A DNA stretch of 64,000 nucleotides from Rhodocyclaceae bacterium (GCA_020248405.1 JADCHQ010000036.1:1-64000), one strand, 5' to 3'; positions 9,213-17,729 are shown, counted from the stretch's first letter. Notes: generated by a model not told the origin, from the letters alone. Program-made: numbers and translations.

Positions 9213-9992
9213 ATGTCAGCCCCGCGCGACAACCCGGTGAAGCGCCAGCTGCTGGCTGGCGGCACCGTGTCGGGGCTGTTCGCCATGGAGTTCTTCACGC
9301 CCGGGTTGCCCGCCATCGCCCAGGCCGCCGGCGCGCAGTTCGTGGTGTTCGACATGGAGCACTCCGCCGCCGGCATCGACGTGGTGAAGCAGCAGGTAGC
9401 GCTGTGCCGCGGTCTGGAGGTGGCGCCCATGGTGCGGGTGCCCGCCGCCCAGTATCACTTCATCGCGCGGGTGCTCGACGCCGGCGCCATGGGCGTGCTG
9501 GTACCCATGGTGGAAACGGCCGAGCAGGCCGAGCTGGTGGTGCGCAGCGCCCACTATCCGCCGCTGGGGCGGCGCGGCGCGGCCTTCGCCGTGGCCCAGG
9601 ACGACTATGCCCCCGGCGATGTGCCCGGCAAGATCGCGCGGGCCCATGCCCGCACCCTGCTCATGCTGCAGATCGAGACCGATCGCGGCCTGGACAACCT
9701 GGAGGCCATCGCCGCCGTGCCGGGGTTCGATTCGCTGTGGATCGGCTTTCTTGACCTGTCCAATTTTCTCGGCGTGCATGGCGATTACACCCATCCGCGC
9801 TACCTCGAAGCCATCGATCGCATCGTGGCGGCTGCCCGGCGCCACGGCAAGGTGCTGGGCACGGCCTCGCCCTCCGACGCCTTTGCGCGCGACTATCACG
9901 CCCGCGGCTTCCGCATGATCGCCCATGGCAGCGACATCGGGCTGCTGCAATCGGCGCTGGCGGCGCGCATTGGCGCGCTCGCGGACGGTTGA
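9213..9992 (+). CDS. HpcH/HpaI aldolase family protein (copy 2)
   Basis: The 259-residue paralogue of the preceding gene shares the same segments in the same order: VVFDMEHSAAGIDVVKQQ, VRVPAAQYHFIARVLDAGAMG, LQIETDRGLDNLEAIAAVPG and IGFLDLSNFLG. The metal-binding glutamate and aspartate are retained, so both copies look catalytically competent. The start ATG at 9213 comes directly after copy 1; the upstream in-frame start would overlap it by 56 bases and adds a Pro-rich leader. The two may form a heteromer or act on two stereoisomers or chain lengths of a hydroxyketoacid (inference). Confidence 0.88.
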   Translation: MSAPRDNPVKRQLLAGGTVSGLFAMEFFTPGLPAIAQAAGAQFVVFDMEHSAAGIDVVKQQVALCRGLEVAPMVRVPAAQYHFIARVLDAGAMGVLVPMVETAEQAELVVRSAHYPPLGRRGAAFAVAQDDYAPGDVPGKIARAHARTLLMLQIETDRGLDNLEAIAAVPGFDSLWIGFLDLSNFLGVHGDYTHPRYLEAIDRIVAAARRHGKVLGTASPSDAFARDYHARGFRMIAHGSDIGLLQSALAARIGALADG

Positions 9993-10003
9993 GGGGCTCC
10001 GCC

Positions 10004-10795
10004 ATGTCCGACACCCTGCGCGAAGCGGCCGCCGTGCTGTGCCGCCACCGCCTCGCCCGCGAGCCGCTGCTGCGCCTCGAGGAGCGGCTGCGGCCCGCGG
10101 ACGTGGACGCGGCCTACACCCTGCAGGACGAGTTGCACCGCCAGCTCACGGCCGCCGGCCTCGGGCCCTTGGCTGGCCACAAGATCGGCTGCACCACGGC
10201 GGTGATGCAGGCGTTCCTGAAAATCCCCACGCCCTGCGCTGGCGGTGTGTTCGAGTGCACCGTGCACCGCAGCCCGGCGCAGGTGCGCCACAGCGGCTTC
10301 GTGCGCCTGGGGGTGGAGTGCGAGATCGTGGTTCGCCTGGGCGCGGACCTCGGACCGGGCACGCAGCACTCCCGCGCCAGCGTGGCGAGCGCCGTGGCCG
10401 CCTGCATGGCGGGCATGGAGCTGGTGGACGCGCGCTACACCGACTACACGACCCTCGACACCCCCACGCTGGTGGCGGACGACTTTTTCGATGCCGGCTG
10501 CGTGCTTGGCGCCGAGCGCACCGGCTGGCGCGCCATCGATCTGGCCGCCTGCGAAGGCGTCACCCGCATCAACGGGGTGGAAGTGGGACGCGGACGCGGC
10601 GCCGATGTGATGGGCCATCCGCTCGAGGCGCTGGCCTGGCTGGCTAGGCTCAAGGCCTCCCGCGGGCAATGGCTGCGGGCGGGCGAGTTCGTGTTCCTGG
10701 GCAGCGTGGTGGAAACCCGCTGGGTGTCGCCCGGCGACCACGTGGTCATGGATATCGCCGGCCTCGGTGCGGTCGAAGCGGCGTTCCCCGCCTGA
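10004..10795 (+). CDS. 2-keto-4-pentenoate / 2-oxohept-3-enedioate hydratase family
   Basis: The 263-residue protein belongs to the MhpD/HpaH hydratase group of the fumarylacetoacetase superfamily. These metal enzymes add water to a 2-keto-enoate to give the 4-hydroxy-2-ketoacid that an HpaI-type aldolase then cleaves. Visible family features are the AYTLQDELHRQL helix, GHKIGCTT, the metal-site segment LGVECEIVVRLG and the lid region GVEVGRGRGADVMGHPLEALAWL. It lies 11 bases after the second aldolase, which fits a hydratase-aldolase sequence like the lower meta-cleavage or homoprotocatechuate route. No ring-cleavage extradiol dioxygenase is in the cluster, so the entry compound differs or arises elsewhere. 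Confidence 0.87.
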   Translation: MSDTLREAAAVLCRHRLAREPLLRLEERLRPADVDAAYTLQDELHRQLTAAGLGPLAGHKIGCTTAVMQAFLKIPTPCAGGVFECTVHRSPAQVRHSGFVRLGVECEIVVRLGADLGPGTQHSRASVASAVAACMAGMELVDARYTDYTTLDTPTLVADDFFDAGCVLGAERTGWRAIDLAACEGVTRINGVEVGRGRGADVMGHPLEALAWLARLKASRGQWLRAGEFVFLGSVVETRWVSPGDHVVMDIAGLGAVEAAFPA

Positions 10796-10816
10796 ACCTC
10801 ACTTCCAGGAGATACC

Positions 10817-11257
10817 GTGACCCGACTGTTCCCACTGCTTTGCGCCGCCGCCCTTTGGGCGGTGGCCGCCCTGCCCGCGGCTGCCGCACCCAACGATGCC
10901 CCGGCGGAGCGCGAACTGGAACGCCACGTGCGCCTCTACGGCACCCAATGGTGCGGTTACTGCCGGCAGGCGCGCGAGTTGCTCAACAGCCGCAACATTC
11001 CCTTCGACGACATCGACATCGATGCCTCGCCGCGCGGCCGCGAGCAGTTCGCGTTGCTTGGTGGCGAGGGCGTACCGCTCATCCTCGTGGGCCGGCAGCG
11101 CATGGACGGTTACGACAAAACCCGCCTCGAAGCCATGTTGCGCGAGGCGGGCTGGCAACAAAAAAAGCGGCCCCGGAGGGCCGCTTTTCAGACCGGGGCG
11201 GGTGCCGCGATCAGTACAGCACCACCGGGTTTGCCGGGGAGCCCGTGCCGCCGATGA
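10817..11257 (+). CDS. exported glutaredoxin-like protein whose frame runs through the terminator
   Basis: The protein has a Sec signal peptide (cleavage likely after AAA at about residue 24) and a glutaredoxin domain with active site CGYC (Cys46, Cys49), a GVPLILV cis-proline segment and a GYDKTRLEAMLREAGW C-terminal helix. The start is a GTG four bases after AGGAGA. The domain is complete at about residue 113. The frame then has no stop codon and reads through the poly-A and hairpin of the terminator at 11160-11188 and 46 bases into the end of the convergent cyclase gene, stopping at 11257 (146 residues). A message ending at the terminator would lack a stop codon; see findings. It is last in the operon and probably periplasmic. 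Confidence 0.75.
   Translation: MTRLFPLLCAAALWAVAALPAAAAPNDAPAERELERHVRLYGTQWCGYCRQARELLNSRNIPFDDIDIDASPRGREQFALLGGEGVPLILVGRQRMDGYDKTRLEAMLREAGWQQKKRPRRAAFQTGAGAAISTAPPGLPGSPCRR
11160..11188. terminator. bidirectional Rho-independent terminator
   Basis: Seven A (11160-11166) precede a perfect 7-bp stem GCGGCCC/GGGCCGC with loop CGGA (11167-11184), followed by four T (11185-11188). Read on the minus strand the hairpin is followed by seven T. It therefore suits both the glutaredoxin operon and the convergent cyclase gene. Confidence 0.85.
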
Positions 11258-12308
11258 TGCGCAGCGGGGCCCACACGAACGCGCCTTCGTGCACCTTGGC
11301 ATCGATGAGGGACTTGGTGTCCACGTTCTCCAGGTTCCAGATGCCGCGCTTGGCCTGCAGTTCCGTGTGGCAGGGCACCGCGGCGCCCATGCCCGGCTCT
11401 TCGTTGCCCGGCTGGGCATCGTTGGCGGAGGTGTCACCCATGGTAAGGGCGATGTTGCGCTCGGCCATGTACATGCAGGCGCCGATGCCGAAGCCAGGCT
11501 CGCCCTCGGCGAACTTGGCGCGGGCGGCGGCGCGCTTGGCGCTGTCCAGCGACTTGTAGCGGTCGTTGCCCCAGGTGTTGCCCTGGCCGGTGTGCAGCGC
11601 CACGCAGTCGCCAGGGCCGATTTCCTCAAGACCCTGAGCCTTGACCATGGCCTTCACGTCGTCGGCGGTGACGATGCCGATGTCGCCGGGCTTCTTGGGA
11701 ACGGGCAGCATTTCTTCAGAGGCCGAGAGCTTGCCCTGCGACTTGCGGTAGGCCACCGCATCGAGCACCACCAGGCGGCACACGAAGCCGAGTTCGCCCA
11801 CGTGCTCAACGCCCAGGGGACCCATGCCCAGCACACGGCCACCGGCGCCGCGCTCGTAGGAGGCGAAGGCCTCGCGCTGGTTGTAGAACATCATGCCCTT
11901 AGAGGTGTTGATGCCGATGTGGCCAGGGCCGTCGAACTGGGTGCCGATCTGGCCGATTTCGGTGGTCAGCAGTTCGTCGTGATAGACGAGAGCGTTCTTG
12001 CCGAAGGAGCCGCCAGTGGGCGTGCCGGGGATGGTCATCTGCCAGCTGCGCGGACCGAAGGCCGGGATCTCACGGTGGTAGTACTTGCCCACGGTAATGG
12101 CCTTGAACTGCTTCACGCGGGACAAGGCGCGCTTGACGTTGGCGGAATTCTTGGTGTGGTTGGCGGAACCGGCCTTGTCGTCGGCGCCCCACTGGCTGGT
12201 GGGCCAGGGGCTGTCGTCCACGGGGCCGGGAACGGTCACTGCAGAGGCGGTCATGCTCATGGACAGCAGCGCGCTGCCAACGGCTGCCGCAAGGGTCAGC
12301 TTCTTCAT
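11211..12308 (-). CDS. exported cyclase-family (KynB-like) hydrolase
   Basis: The 365-residue protein has a clear signal peptide (MKKLTLAAAVGSALLSMSM, cleavage near residue 23) and the fold signature of the 'putative cyclase' family, metal-dependent amide or ester hydrolases related to kynurenine formamidase. The family motif HxGTHxDxPxH appears here as QIGTQFDGPGH, with glutamines in two histidine positions, while the later GPGDCVALHTGQGN segment is conserved. The ATG at 12308 follows AGGAGA with a six-base gap; the longer upstream start would spoil the signal peptide. It is convergent with the glutaredoxin operon and divergent from the PhyH pair. The periplasmic site and substrate are inferred. 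Confidence 0.82.
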   Translation of the reverse strand: MKKLTLAAAVGSALLSMSMTASAVTVPGPVDDSPWPTSQWGADDKAGSANHTKNSANVKRALSRVKQFKAITVGKYYHREIPAFGPRSWQMTIPGTPTGGSFGKNALVYHDELLTTEIGQIGTQFDGPGHIGINTSKGMMFYNQREAFASYERGAGGRVLGMGPLGVEHVGELGFVCRLVVLDAVAYRKSQGKLSASEEMLPVPKKPGDIGIVTADDVKAMVKAQGLEEIGPGDCVALHTGQGNTWGNDRYKSLDSAKRAAARAKFAEGEPGFGIGACMYMAERNIALTMGDTSANDAQPGNEEPGMGAAVPCHTELQAKRGIWNLENVDTKSLIDAKVHEGAFVWAPLRIIGGTGSPANPVVLY

Positions 12309-12402
12309 GCTCTCTCCTAGTTTGTGCGTTATCACGGGAATGGTTTGTTGGTTTTCCCCGCCGCGTCACTGTCGCACGGATGCCCGGGGGTTTCAAGGCC
12401 GA

Positions 12403-12474
12403 TTGACACTGTTTGCGCACGCGGCGCACATTGCGGCGCTGACATGTTCCACGGGCGCGCTCATGTTGCGCCGC
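12403..12474. promoter_or_regulatory. divergent intergenic region with inverted repeat
   Basis: Between the cyclase and PhyH genes lies an inverted repeat, GCGGCGCA (12421-12428) and TGCGCCGC (12467-12474). It is just downstream of a TTGACA hexamer (12403-12408), though the matching -10 is poor. It could be an operator or an RNA hairpin in the PhyH leader. Sequence observation only. Confidence 0.3.
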
Positions 12475-12500
12475 ACATAAAAAGCTCCAGGAAGGAAGCC

Positions 12501-13376
12501 ATGATCACCGGCGAGCAGGTGGCCTTCTATCGCGACGAAGGCTATGTGGTGGTGGAGGGTCTGATCGGGCAGGAATTGCTCGGTCGCATGCGGCGTGTGG
12601 TGGACCGCACCGTGGAAGGCGCGCGCGGCCTCACGGGCCACAACGACGTGTACGACCTGGAGCCCTCGCACCGCCCCGACGCGCCCCGTGTGCGCCGCAT
12701 CAAGAAACCCCATCAGGTGGACGCGGTGTTCGCCGAGGTGCTGCGCACCCCGGGGTTGCTCATGGTGCTGCGCGCGCTGCTCGGTCCGCACGTGCGCCTG
12801 CATGGCTCCAAGCTCAACATCAAGGCGCCGCGCTACGGCTCGCCGGTGGAATGGCACCAGGACTGGGCCTTCTACCCGCACACCAACGACGACATCCTCG
12901 CCATCGGCGTGATGCTCGACGACGTGGGCCCCGAAAACGGCCCCATGCTGGTGCTGCCCGGCACCCACCGCGGCCCCACCTACGATCACCACGCCGAAGG
13001 CCGCTTTTGCGGCGCCATGGATCCCGCCGCCTGCGGGCTGGACTTTTCGAAGGCCGTGCCCTGCCTCGGCCGTGCGGGGTCTTGCTCGTTCCATCACGTG
13101 CGTCTGGTGCACGGTTCGGCCGAGAACAGTTCCGACCGGCCGCGCCAGTTGCTGCTCTACGAGTGCGCTGCCGCCGACGCCTGGCCGCTGGTGAACTTCA
13201 CCACCCTGGAGGAGTTCGACAGCCGGATGATCTGCGGCTCGCCCACCCTCGAGCCGCGGCTCGAGAAGGTGCCGGTGCGCATGCCCCTGCCGCCAGCGCT
13301 CAACCAGGGTTCCATCTACGAAAACCAGACGGCCGCGCGCAGCCGCTGGTTCCAGGTGTCGGCCGCCGCCCGCTGA
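12501..13376 (+). CDS. phytanoyl-CoA dioxygenase (PhyH) family protein, copy 1
   Basis: The 291-residue protein is a non-haem Fe(II)/2-oxoglutarate oxygenase of the PhyH family, which hydroxylates small molecules using O2. The metal triad is visible: HQD in VEWHQDWAFYPHTNDD, and the distal histidine in FHHVRLVHGS, with the 2-oxoglutarate-binding arginine in DRPRQLL. The GPMLVLPGTHRGP segment is typical. The ATG at 12501 was chosen because it follows AGGAAGG; the upstream frame covers the promoter region. A paralogue follows after 42 bases and a TRAP transporter after that, suggesting the imported acid is the substrate or leads to it (inference). Confidence 0.88.
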   Translation: MITGEQVAFYRDEGYVVVEGLIGQELLGRMRRVVDRTVEGARGLTGHNDVYDLEPSHRPDAPRVRRIKKPHQVDAVFAEVLRTPGLLMVLRALLGPHVRLHGSKLNIKAPRYGSPVEWHQDWAFYPHTNDDILAIGVMLDDVGPENGPMLVLPGTHRGPTYDHHAEGRFCGAMDPAACGLDFSKAVPCLGRAGSCSFHHVRLVHGSAENSSDRPRQLLLYECAAADAWPLVNFTTLEEFDSRMICGSPTLEPRLEKVPVRMPLPPALNQGSIYENQTAARSRWFQVSAAAR

Positions 13377-13418
13377 GGCGGGGCGGCGAGGCTTCGGTTG
13401 CGCGCAGGAGAGCAATCC

Positions 13419-14294
13419 ATGACGGCACTGGCGCGGGGCTGGCATGCCCGCAACGCGGTTTCCCACAACGTGCTTTCTCCCGCCGAGACGCAAGCCTTCG
13501 ACCGGCTCGGTTATCACTTTCCGCTGCGTGCCTTCTCGGCCGCCGAGATCGCGGACTACCGCGCGCGGCTGGAGGCCTTCGAGTCCGGTCACGGCGGGCG
13601 CCTCGCCGGCCAGTTGCGCAACAAGCCCCACCTGCTGTTTACCTGGGCCGACGCCATGGTGCGCCATCCCGCCATCCTCGATGCAGTGGAGGACGTGCTT
13701 GGCCCGGACCTGCTGGTGTGGAGTTCCAGTTTCTTCACCAAGGAGGCGCGCGATCCCTCCTATGTGTCCTGGCACCAGGACTCCACCTACTGGGGCCTTT
13801 CGGAGCCCGACGTGGTCACCGCCTGGGTGGCGTTCTCCGACAGCGCGCCCGACAACGGCTGCATGCGCGTCGTTCCCGGCACGCACACGCTCGACCAGTT
13901 GCCCCATCGCGACACCTTTGCCGAGAACAACCTTCTCACCCGCGGCCAGGAGGTGCAGGTGAAGGTGGATTCCTCCCAGGCGGTGGATGTGGTGCTCGCG
14001 CCGGGCGAGTTCTCCCTGCACCACGTGCGCCTGGTGCACGGGTCCGACCCCAACCCGTCCGGGCGCCGCCGCATCGGCTTCGCCATCCGCTACGTGCCTC
14101 CCTACGTGCGCCAGGTGGCCGGCCCGGGCGACTCGGCCATGCTGGTGCGCGGCCAAGACCGCCACGGCCACTTTGAGCCCGAGCCGCGACCGCGCGCGGA
14201 CTTCGGCGAGGCCGAGCGCGCGGCGCACGCGCGCTTCACTGACCAGGCAGCGCGCATTCTCTACCGCGGCACCGACAAGCCAGTGCCCCGCTGA
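13419..14294 (+). CDS. phytanoyl-CoA dioxygenase (PhyH) family protein, copy 2
   Basis: The second PhyH-type Fe(II)/2-oxoglutarate oxygenase also has 291 residues. The HxD pair occurs in VSWHQDSTYWGLSEPD, the distal histidine in LHHVRLVHGSDPN and the cosubstrate arginine in GRRRIGFAIRYVP. CMRVVPGTHTLDQLPHRDTF matches the family. It is only moderately similar to copy 1, so the pair is not a recent duplication and the two probably act on different positions or intermediates. The start ATG has a CAGGAGAG ribosome binding site. It is followed 60 bases later by the TRAP genes in the same direction. Confidence 0.88.
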   Translation: MTALARGWHARNAVSHNVLSPAETQAFDRLGYHFPLRAFSAAEIADYRARLEAFESGHGGRLAGQLRNKPHLLFTWADAMVRHPAILDAVEDVLGPDLLVWSSSFFTKEARDPSYVSWHQDSTYWGLSEPDVVTAWVAFSDSAPDNGCMRVVPGTHTLDQLPHRDTFAENNLLTRGQEVQVKVDSSQAVDVVLAPGEFSLHHVRLVHGSDPNPSGRRRIGFAIRYVPPYVRQVAGPGDSAMLVRGQDRHGHFEPEPRPRADFGEAERAAHARFTDQAARILYRGTDKPVPR

Positions 14295-14354
14295 GAACGT
14301 CTTTCCGGAGGCGCTGGCACCGGCGCCACCACCACGGCGCCACAAGGAGGCCAA

Positions 14355-15383
14355 GTGAACAAGACCTTTCGAACGCGCCTTTTGCTGCCCGTTCTGGCGG
14401 CCATGCTAGCCGCGCCGCTGCCGGCGGCCGCGCAGCAGGCGGTGAAGTGGAAGCTGCTCACCTCCTGGGCCGCGGGCACGCTGCCGCAGAAGCTGGTGGA
14501 GCAGTTCGGCGAGAAGGTCAAGGCCATGAGCGGCGGCCGGCTCCTGATCGAAGTGCTGCCGGCTGGTTCGGTGGTGGCCCCCGCCGAGAGCCTGGACGCG
14601 CTCTCCGCCGGTGTGATCGACGCCCAGCAGGGCGGCACCGCCTACTTCGTCACCAAGGATGCTGCCTTCTCCGTGCTGGGCGACCTGCAGGGCGCCTGGG
14701 ACAATCCGCTGCAGGCCTGGGGCTGGCTGGAGCAGGGCGGCGGGCTGGCGCTGGCGCGCGAGCTGTACGCCAAGTACAACGCGCATTTCGTGACCGGCGT
14801 TTGGTACGGCACGGAATCGCTGGTGTCCAAGAAGGCGCTGCGCTCCCTGGCGGACTTCAAGGGTCTGAAGATCCGCGCCCCCGTGGGCATGGGCCAGGAC
14901 ATCTTCAAGGCCCTGGGTGCCGCGCCCGTGAACCTGCCCGGCAGCGAGGTGTACACGGCGCTGGAGCGCGGCGTGGTGGATGCCTCCGACTGGGGCACCC
15001 TGTCCATGAACCAGGAGCTGGGCTATCACAAGCTCGCCCGGTATCCCGCGTATCCGGGTTTTCACTCCATGCCCATGAACGACGTAGCGGTGAACGCCCG
15101 CAAGTGGGCCGCGCTGCCCGACGACCTGAAGGCGGTGGTGGAAGCGGCCGCGCGCGATCTGTGCCGCGAGATGGTGCAGCGCCATCTGGTGGACGACCTG
15201 CGCGTGGCGCGAGAGGCGAAGGCGCTGGGCTTCGAGCCCGTGGACCTGCCCCTGGCGGAGCGGCAGAAGTTCCGCGAGCTGGCGCGCGGGGTGTGGGCGC
15301 AGTACGCCGGCCGCAGCCCCATGGCGCGGCGCATGCACGATTCGCAGCTTGCCTGGCTGCGGCAGCTCGGCCTCCTGCAATAG
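14355..15383 (+). CDS. dctP: TRAP transporter substrate-binding protein (DctP family)
   Basis: The 342-residue periplasmic receptor of a tripartite ATP-independent transporter binds organic acids. It has a signal peptide (cleavage near residue 25 after AAA) and DctP-family landmarks: FGEKVKAMSGGRLLIEVLPAG, the KGLKIRAPVGMGQDIFKALGA binding-site arginine segment and ERGVVDASDWG. The start is GTG, four bases after an AAGGAGG ribosome binding site; no better ATG is in frame. DctQ and DctM follow directly, so the system is complete. The ligand is probably a carboxylate or ketoacid, like other members, but cannot be named. Confidence 0.9.
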   Translation: MNKTFRTRLLLPVLAAMLAAPLPAAAQQAVKWKLLTSWAAGTLPQKLVEQFGEKVKAMSGGRLLIEVLPAGSVVAPAESLDALSAGVIDAQQGGTAYFVTKDAAFSVLGDLQGAWDNPLQAWGWLEQGGGLALARELYAKYNAHFVTGVWYGTESLVSKKALRSLADFKGLKIRAPVGMGQDIFKALGAAPVNLPGSEVYTALERGVVDASDWGTLSMNQELGYHKLARYPAYPGFHSMPMNDVAVNARKWAALPDDLKAVVEAAARDLCREMVQRHLVDDLRVAREAKALGFEPVDLPLAERQKFRELARGVWAQYAGRSPMARRMHDSQLAWLRQLGLLQ

Positions 15384-15408
15384 CCTTGCCCCGCGCCGCG
15401 GATCGCCG

Positions 15409-15912
15409 GTGAACAAACCGCGGCTGCCCTCGGGCGCGCCGCTCGACCGCCTTGCCCGGCTGGCGGGCGAGGGCGCGGCCTGGTTCTTCGTGGTCATCGT
15501 CGCCATCACCGCCTGGGAGGTGGTGATGCGCCGGCTGCTGGGGGCGCCCACCATCTGGGTGCACGAGTTGTCCACGGCGCTGGCCGCTGCCGCCTTCGTG
15601 GCGGGCGGGCCGGCGGTGCACGCGGCGCGGCGCCACATCGTGATCGGCTTTTTTCTCGAGCGCCTGCCTGCGGCGTGGCAGCGGCGGCTCGGGGTGGTGA
15701 ACGGGCTGCTTGCCATCGTCTTCCTGGCGCTTCTCACCTGGGCAGCCGGCAACCAGGCGCTGGTGGCCATGCGCGACCTGGAAACCTCCGGTACGGCGCT
15801 CAACTGGCCGGTGCCGCTGGTGCTCAAGACGCTCTTCGCCCTGGCCAGCGCGCTCATGCTGCTGCAGTCCCTGGGCCACTTGCTGCGCGATCTGGAGCAG
15901 CCGCCGCCATGA
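15409..15912 (+). CDS. dctQ: TRAP transporter small permease (DctQ family)
   Basis: The 167-residue membrane protein has four predicted transmembrane segments (around residues 23-42, 55-75, 95-115 and 135-155 by hydrophobicity) and the DctQ hallmarks AITAWEVVMRRLLGAPTIWVHEL and ARRHIVIGFFLERLP. It links the receptor to DctM. The start is a GTG at 15409 with weak ribosome binding; alternative upstream starts would overlap dctP. It overlaps dctM by four bases (ATGA), implying translational coupling. Confidence 0.88.
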   Translation: MNKPRLPSGAPLDRLARLAGEGAAWFFVVIVAITAWEVVMRRLLGAPTIWVHELSTALAAAAFVAGGPAVHAARRHIVIGFFLERLPAAWQRRLGVVNGLLAIVFLALLTWAAGNQALVAMRDLETSGTALNWPVPLVLKTLFALASALMLLQSLGHLLRDLEQPPP

Positions 15913-17222
15913 GCATTGAGTGGATCACGCTGCTCATGTTCGGCGGACTGGTGCTGCTGCTGGCCATGGGCCTGCCGCTCGCCTTCGCCACCGGCCTGAT
16001 CGGCGTGGGCTTCACCGCCGGCCTGTTCGGCATGGACGGCCTGCAACTGGTGGCGAGCCGCATCTACAGCTTCATGAACGAGTACGCGCTGGTGTCGGTG
16101 CCCATGTTCGTGATGATGGCCTCCATCCTCGAACGCTCCGGCGTGGCCCGCGACCTGTTCGATGCCATGCGCGTGTGGGCTGGTGGCATGGCGGGCGGGC
16201 TAGGCATCCAGACCATGGTGGTGGCCACCCTGATGGGCGCCATGACCGGCATCATCGGCGGGGAGATCGTGCTGCTGGGGCTGCTGGCGCTGCCACAGAT
16301 GCTGCGGCTGGGCTATGACCGCAAGCTCGCCATCGGCACCATTTGTGCTGGTGGATCCCTGGGCACCATGATTCCCCCGTCCATCGTGCTGGTGATCTAC
16401 GGCTTGACGGTGAATGTGTCCATCGGCGACCTGTTCACCGCCAACCTGGTGCCGGGGCTGGTGCTCTCGGGCGCCTACATGGCCTACATCGCCGTGCGCT
16501 GCGCCCTGAATCCGGCCCTCGGACCGCCGGCCCCGCGCGAGGAGCGCGCGCTGCCGCTGCGGCGCAAGCTGGCGCTGCTCAAGGGCTTGCTGTTGCCGTT
16601 GCTGGTGGTGGGCTCGGTGCTGGGCACTATCTACGCCGGCTGGGCCTCGGTCACCGAGGCCGCCGGCATGGGCGTGGCGGGCACCCTGCTGGCGGCGGCG
16701 CTGCGCGGCGAGCTGCGCTGGGCCACCCTGCGCGAGTCCTGCCGTCAGACCCTGAGCACCTGCGGCATGCTGCTGTGGCTGTCCTTCGGCGCTACCGCCA
16801 TGATCGGCGTGTACAACCTCGCCGGCGGGCCCGAATTCGTCAAAGAGCTCATCACCGGCCTGCCCCTGCCGCCGCTGGGGCAGGTGGCCGTGATGATGGC
16901 CATCCTGCTGGTGCTGGGCTGCATCATGGACTGGGTGGGCATCTGCCTGCTCACCATGCCCATTTTCGTGCCCATCGTCACCGCCATGGGTTACGACCCG
17001 GTGTGGTTCGGGGTGCTGTTTTGCCTGAACATGCAGGTGTCCTACCTGTCTCCGCCCTTCGGCCCGGCGGCCTTCTACCTGAAGGGTGTGGCGCCGGAGG
17101 ACGTGACGCTCAACGAGATCTTCTCCGCGGTGTGGCCCTTCATCGGGCTGCAACTGGTGGTGCTGGCGGTGGTGATGCTTCTGCCCGGTGTGGCCCTGTG
17201 GCTGCCGGGCCTGAAGGGGTGA
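15909..17222 (+). CDS. dctM: TRAP transporter large permease (DctM family)
   Basis: The 437-residue polytopic protein has about 12 hydrophobic segments, the transport channel of the TRAP system, driven by a sodium or proton gradient. Recognised segments include FATGLIGVGFTAGLFG, the GGSLGTMIPPSIVLVIYGL loop (a family hallmark), and NMQVSYLSPPFGPAAFYLKG near the C-terminus. The ATG at 15909 overlaps the dctQ stop, and the next residues start the first membrane helix. The length is the family norm (425-440). It ends the + strand catabolic block. Confidence 0.92.
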   Translation: MSIEWITLLMFGGLVLLLAMGLPLAFATGLIGVGFTAGLFGMDGLQLVASRIYSFMNEYALVSVPMFVMMASILERSGVARDLFDAMRVWAGGMAGGLGIQTMVVATLMGAMTGIIGGEIVLLGLLALPQMLRLGYDRKLAIGTICAGGSLGTMIPPSIVLVIYGLTVNVSIGDLFTANLVPGLVLSGAYMAYIAVRCALNPALGPPAPREERALPLRRKLALLKGLLLPLLVVGSVLGTIYAGWASVTEAAGMGVAGTLLAAALRGELRWATLRESCRQTLSTCGMLLWLSFGATAMIGVYNLAGGPEFVKELITGLPLPPLGQVAVMMAILLVLGCIMDWVGICLLTMPIFVPIVTAMGYDPVWFGVLFCLNMQVSYLSPPFGPAAFYLKGVAPEDVTLNEIFSAVWPFIGLQLVVLAVVMLLPGVALWLPGLKG

Positions 17223-17315
17223 ACGCCGCGGCCATGCCGTTGTCGTAGCGGCGTCCGGGCGCCGGGGGCGGCGGTTCCGGCAACCCCCCATCACCCCTCG
17301 CCAGGAGAGCCTCCC

Positions 17316-17729
17316 ATGTCACGCCTCACCGCCAGCGTCGCCGCCGCGCTGGCCTTCGCCGCCGGCACTGCCGCCGCCCAGTACGCCACCATCGAGGAAG
17401 CCGCCTGGGTACGGCCCGACAACGCCACCCGCTTCGAATCCGATTCCATCACCAAGATGGGCGAGATGGTGCGTTTCGACGTGACCGTGGGCTGGGAGGA
17501 TGCCTCCAAGCGCCCCGAGGGTGAACCGGTGCGCAAGGTGATCCGCTATCTGGCCAAGTGCAAGGAGGGCGAGGTGGCGGTGGCGTCCGTGGCCACCTTC
17601 GCTTCCACCGGCATCACTCCCAAGACCTGGGGCATCGCGCCCGGCGCCTGGGAGTTCGAAAAGCCCGAGGCCGGCTCCTTGCATGCGCGCTGGCTCAAGC
17701 GCACCTGCGACTCGCCGCTGTCCTGGTAG
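17316..17729 (+). CDS. small exported protein, possibly adhesin-E-like
   Basis: The 137-residue protein has a signal peptide (cleavage after AAA or AQ near residue 22). The mature part is about 115 residues with two cysteines (Cys77 and Cys131 region) that could form a disulfide, and the pattern 'W...RFESDSITKMGEMVRFDV', reminiscent of small periplasmic proteins of the surface-adhesin-E type. That comparison is loose and I would not rely on it. The ribosome binding site is CAGGAGAG. It is convergent with the nuclease gene, 13 bases apart, and 93 bases after dctM. Confidence 0.6.
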   Translation: MSRLTASVAAALAFAAGTAAAQYATIEEAAWVRPDNATRFESDSITKMGEMVRFDVTVGWEDASKRPEGEPVRKVIRYLAKCKEGEVAVASVATFASTGITPKTWGIAPGAWEFEKPEAGSLHARWLKRTCDSPLSW

